A stretch of 64,000 bases of DNA, taken from NCBI RefSeq assembly GCF_020905375.1, contig NZ_JAJJBU010000014.1, positions 160,611 through 224,610 of the forward strand. Direction: 5' to 3'. The notes beneath the pieces were generated by a model, which worked only from the letters and a program-made list of their open reading frames with translations, did no database searches and was not told where the DNA came from. Source of the DNA: Arthrobacter cryoconiti. Lineage in GTDB: Bacteria > Actinomycetota > Actinomycetes > Actinomycetales > Micrococcaceae. A program made the position numbers and the translations under genes. Below are positions 63,294 to 64,000 of this stretch, piece by piece. The first letter of the stretch is position 1; each line of letters begins with the position of its first letter.

Positions 63294-63334
63294 AGCGGAA
63301 CAACCAACCTTCCCTCGCTCGGTTCGTTCACATC

Positions 63335-63874
63335 CTATGGTGTGGGCGATAGCTCAGGTGGATACGTGATGTTGGTATCTTTCACGCGGGCAAATGAACG
63401 CAGCACGTGAGGTGTCGCACTCTTTTCGCTCATGATGTCCAGTACCGTGACGCCGCGGACCACCAAAGCGTCACCAATCATGGACCGGTGGCAGCGCCAC
63501 GGCACAGCTTCGGCGCACATGATAGCCAGATCGTTATTTTTCGCCCGGTCGATCAGCCCATCAACGGCCCGAGCAAATTCTGGTGTTTGCATGTAGTCGG
63601 CGTAGCCCTGAAACGATTTATTGCGCCAGCCGCCGTTCGGGCTGTCCTTGCGCACATGACGCAGACCGCCGAGGTCTTTCACCCGACGGTACGTGATCCC
63701 CTCGGCACGCAGACTGGCTGCCAGATCTTCTTCCATGAACTGTGGATTGTGGCGTGATTTAGGGATGGTGCGCACATCCACCAGCTTCTTCACACCGTGA
63801 GATTTCAATAGTGCGATGAATTCATCAATCGAATGCGTGGAATGTCCGACCGTGTAAATCACTAAACTCTCCAT
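63335..63874 (-). CDS. DUF488 family protein
   Basis: A 179-residue protein with the DUF488 marks: IYTVGHSTHSIDEFIALLKS at the start, LVDVRTIPKSRHNPQF, YRRVKDLGGLR, and CAEAVPWRCHRSMIGDAL near residue 120. The conserved Cys, Arg and His suggest a catalytic or metal site, but the role is not established. TACTGT (complement of 63881-63886) ends 6 nt before the ATG. Confidence 0.88.
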   Translation of the reverse strand: MESLVIYTVGHSTHSIDEFIALLKSHGVKKLVDVRTIPKSRHNPQFMEEDLAASLRAEGITYRRVKDLGGLRHVRKDSPNGGWRNKSFQGYADYMQTPEFARAVDGLIDRAKNNDLAIMCAEAVPWRCHRSMIGDALVVRGVTVLDIMSEKSATPHVLRSFARVKDTNITYPPELSPTP

Positions 63875-63981
63875 GCGTCCACAGTAGCGAGAACGTTGTG
63901 AAACACAGAAAGATGATTCGGAACATTTTTCGACCCAAGAATAGCTCTGTGCCCCGGGCTCTGGTGGGGTAATACAGGAGT

Positions 63982-63998
63982 GGGGGGGGGGGGGGGGG
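63982..63998. repeat. 17-G homopolymer at window end
   Basis: Seventeen consecutive G, near the end of the window. The preceding 100 bp hold no gene. Confidence 0.9.
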
Positions 63999-64000
63999 CC

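Overview
The window is 64 kb of high-G+C actinobacterial chromosome, most likely from the Micrococcaceae (an Arthrobacter relative). This is inferred from several things: the coproporphyrin-dependent haem operon with hemQ, the AdnAB helicase-nuclease pair, the DUF3107-TetR-moeZ and nudC-uvrD2 neighbourhoods also known from mycobacteria, and many genes whose start codon sits exactly 6 nt after a TANNNT -10 box (leaderless mRNAs). The species cannot be fixed from the sequence alone.

Region by region. 0-6 kb: an MMPL exporter diverging from a MarR regulator, then a DUF2809 membrane protein, a flavin monooxygenase-like protein, a 55-bp tandem repeat array and a luciferase-like oxidoreductase. 6-10 kb: thiamine genes, with thiE diverging from a TPP riboswitch that leads thiO-thiS-thiG and a PCD-VOC fusion gene. 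10-12.8 kb: a small membrane protein, DUF3107, TetR and moeZ. MoeZ could supply the ThiF activity missing from the thi cluster. 12.8-23.4 kb: haem synthesis, with hemA diverging from hemE-hemG-hemQ-hemH-hemC-hemD-hemB-hemL, most joints being 4-nt ATGA/GTGA overlaps. This set covers glutamyl-tRNA to coproporphyrin and on to haem b. 23.4-26 kb: a polar amino acid ABC importer. 26-28.6 kb: a DEDDh exonuclease, a 32-copy hexanucleotide repeat, and TerC behind a probable manganese (yybP-ykoY) riboswitch.

28,653-39,797 is a complete Tn3-family transposon (11,145 bp). Its 38-bp terminal inverted repeats match at 35 of 38 positions, and the 5-bp target duplication GGATA is intact. It carries tnpR, tnpA and an arsenic island placed between two copies of res-like sequence. 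The island has acr3, arsC3, trxB, a 19-residue cysteine-rich microprotein, an arsO with a cysteine-pair repeat tail, arsC2, a universal stress protein and arsC1 on one strand. It has arsR and arsN on the other strand, with two ArsR-type operators between the divergent units. The microprotein and the ArsO tail each carry three CC pairs and are the best candidates here for something undescribed: thiol-rich arsenite-binding modules.

39.8-60 kb is a genome-maintenance and conserved actinobacterial block: an alkyltransferase-like protein, adnA-adnB, a phosphotransferase-fold protein with a long acidic tail, nudC-uvrD2, a ThiF-like E1 protein, a YgjP-type metallopeptidase, a DUF2342 zincin-like protein, a PDZ-Lon(S16) protease and a UPF0182 membrane protein. 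60-64 kb holds an initiator tRNA-Met, a nested hairpin, and stress-type genes (GlsB, Dps, YtxH), then a FUSC-type membrane protein and DUF488. The window ends in a 17-G run that looks like a sequencing or contig-end artefact.
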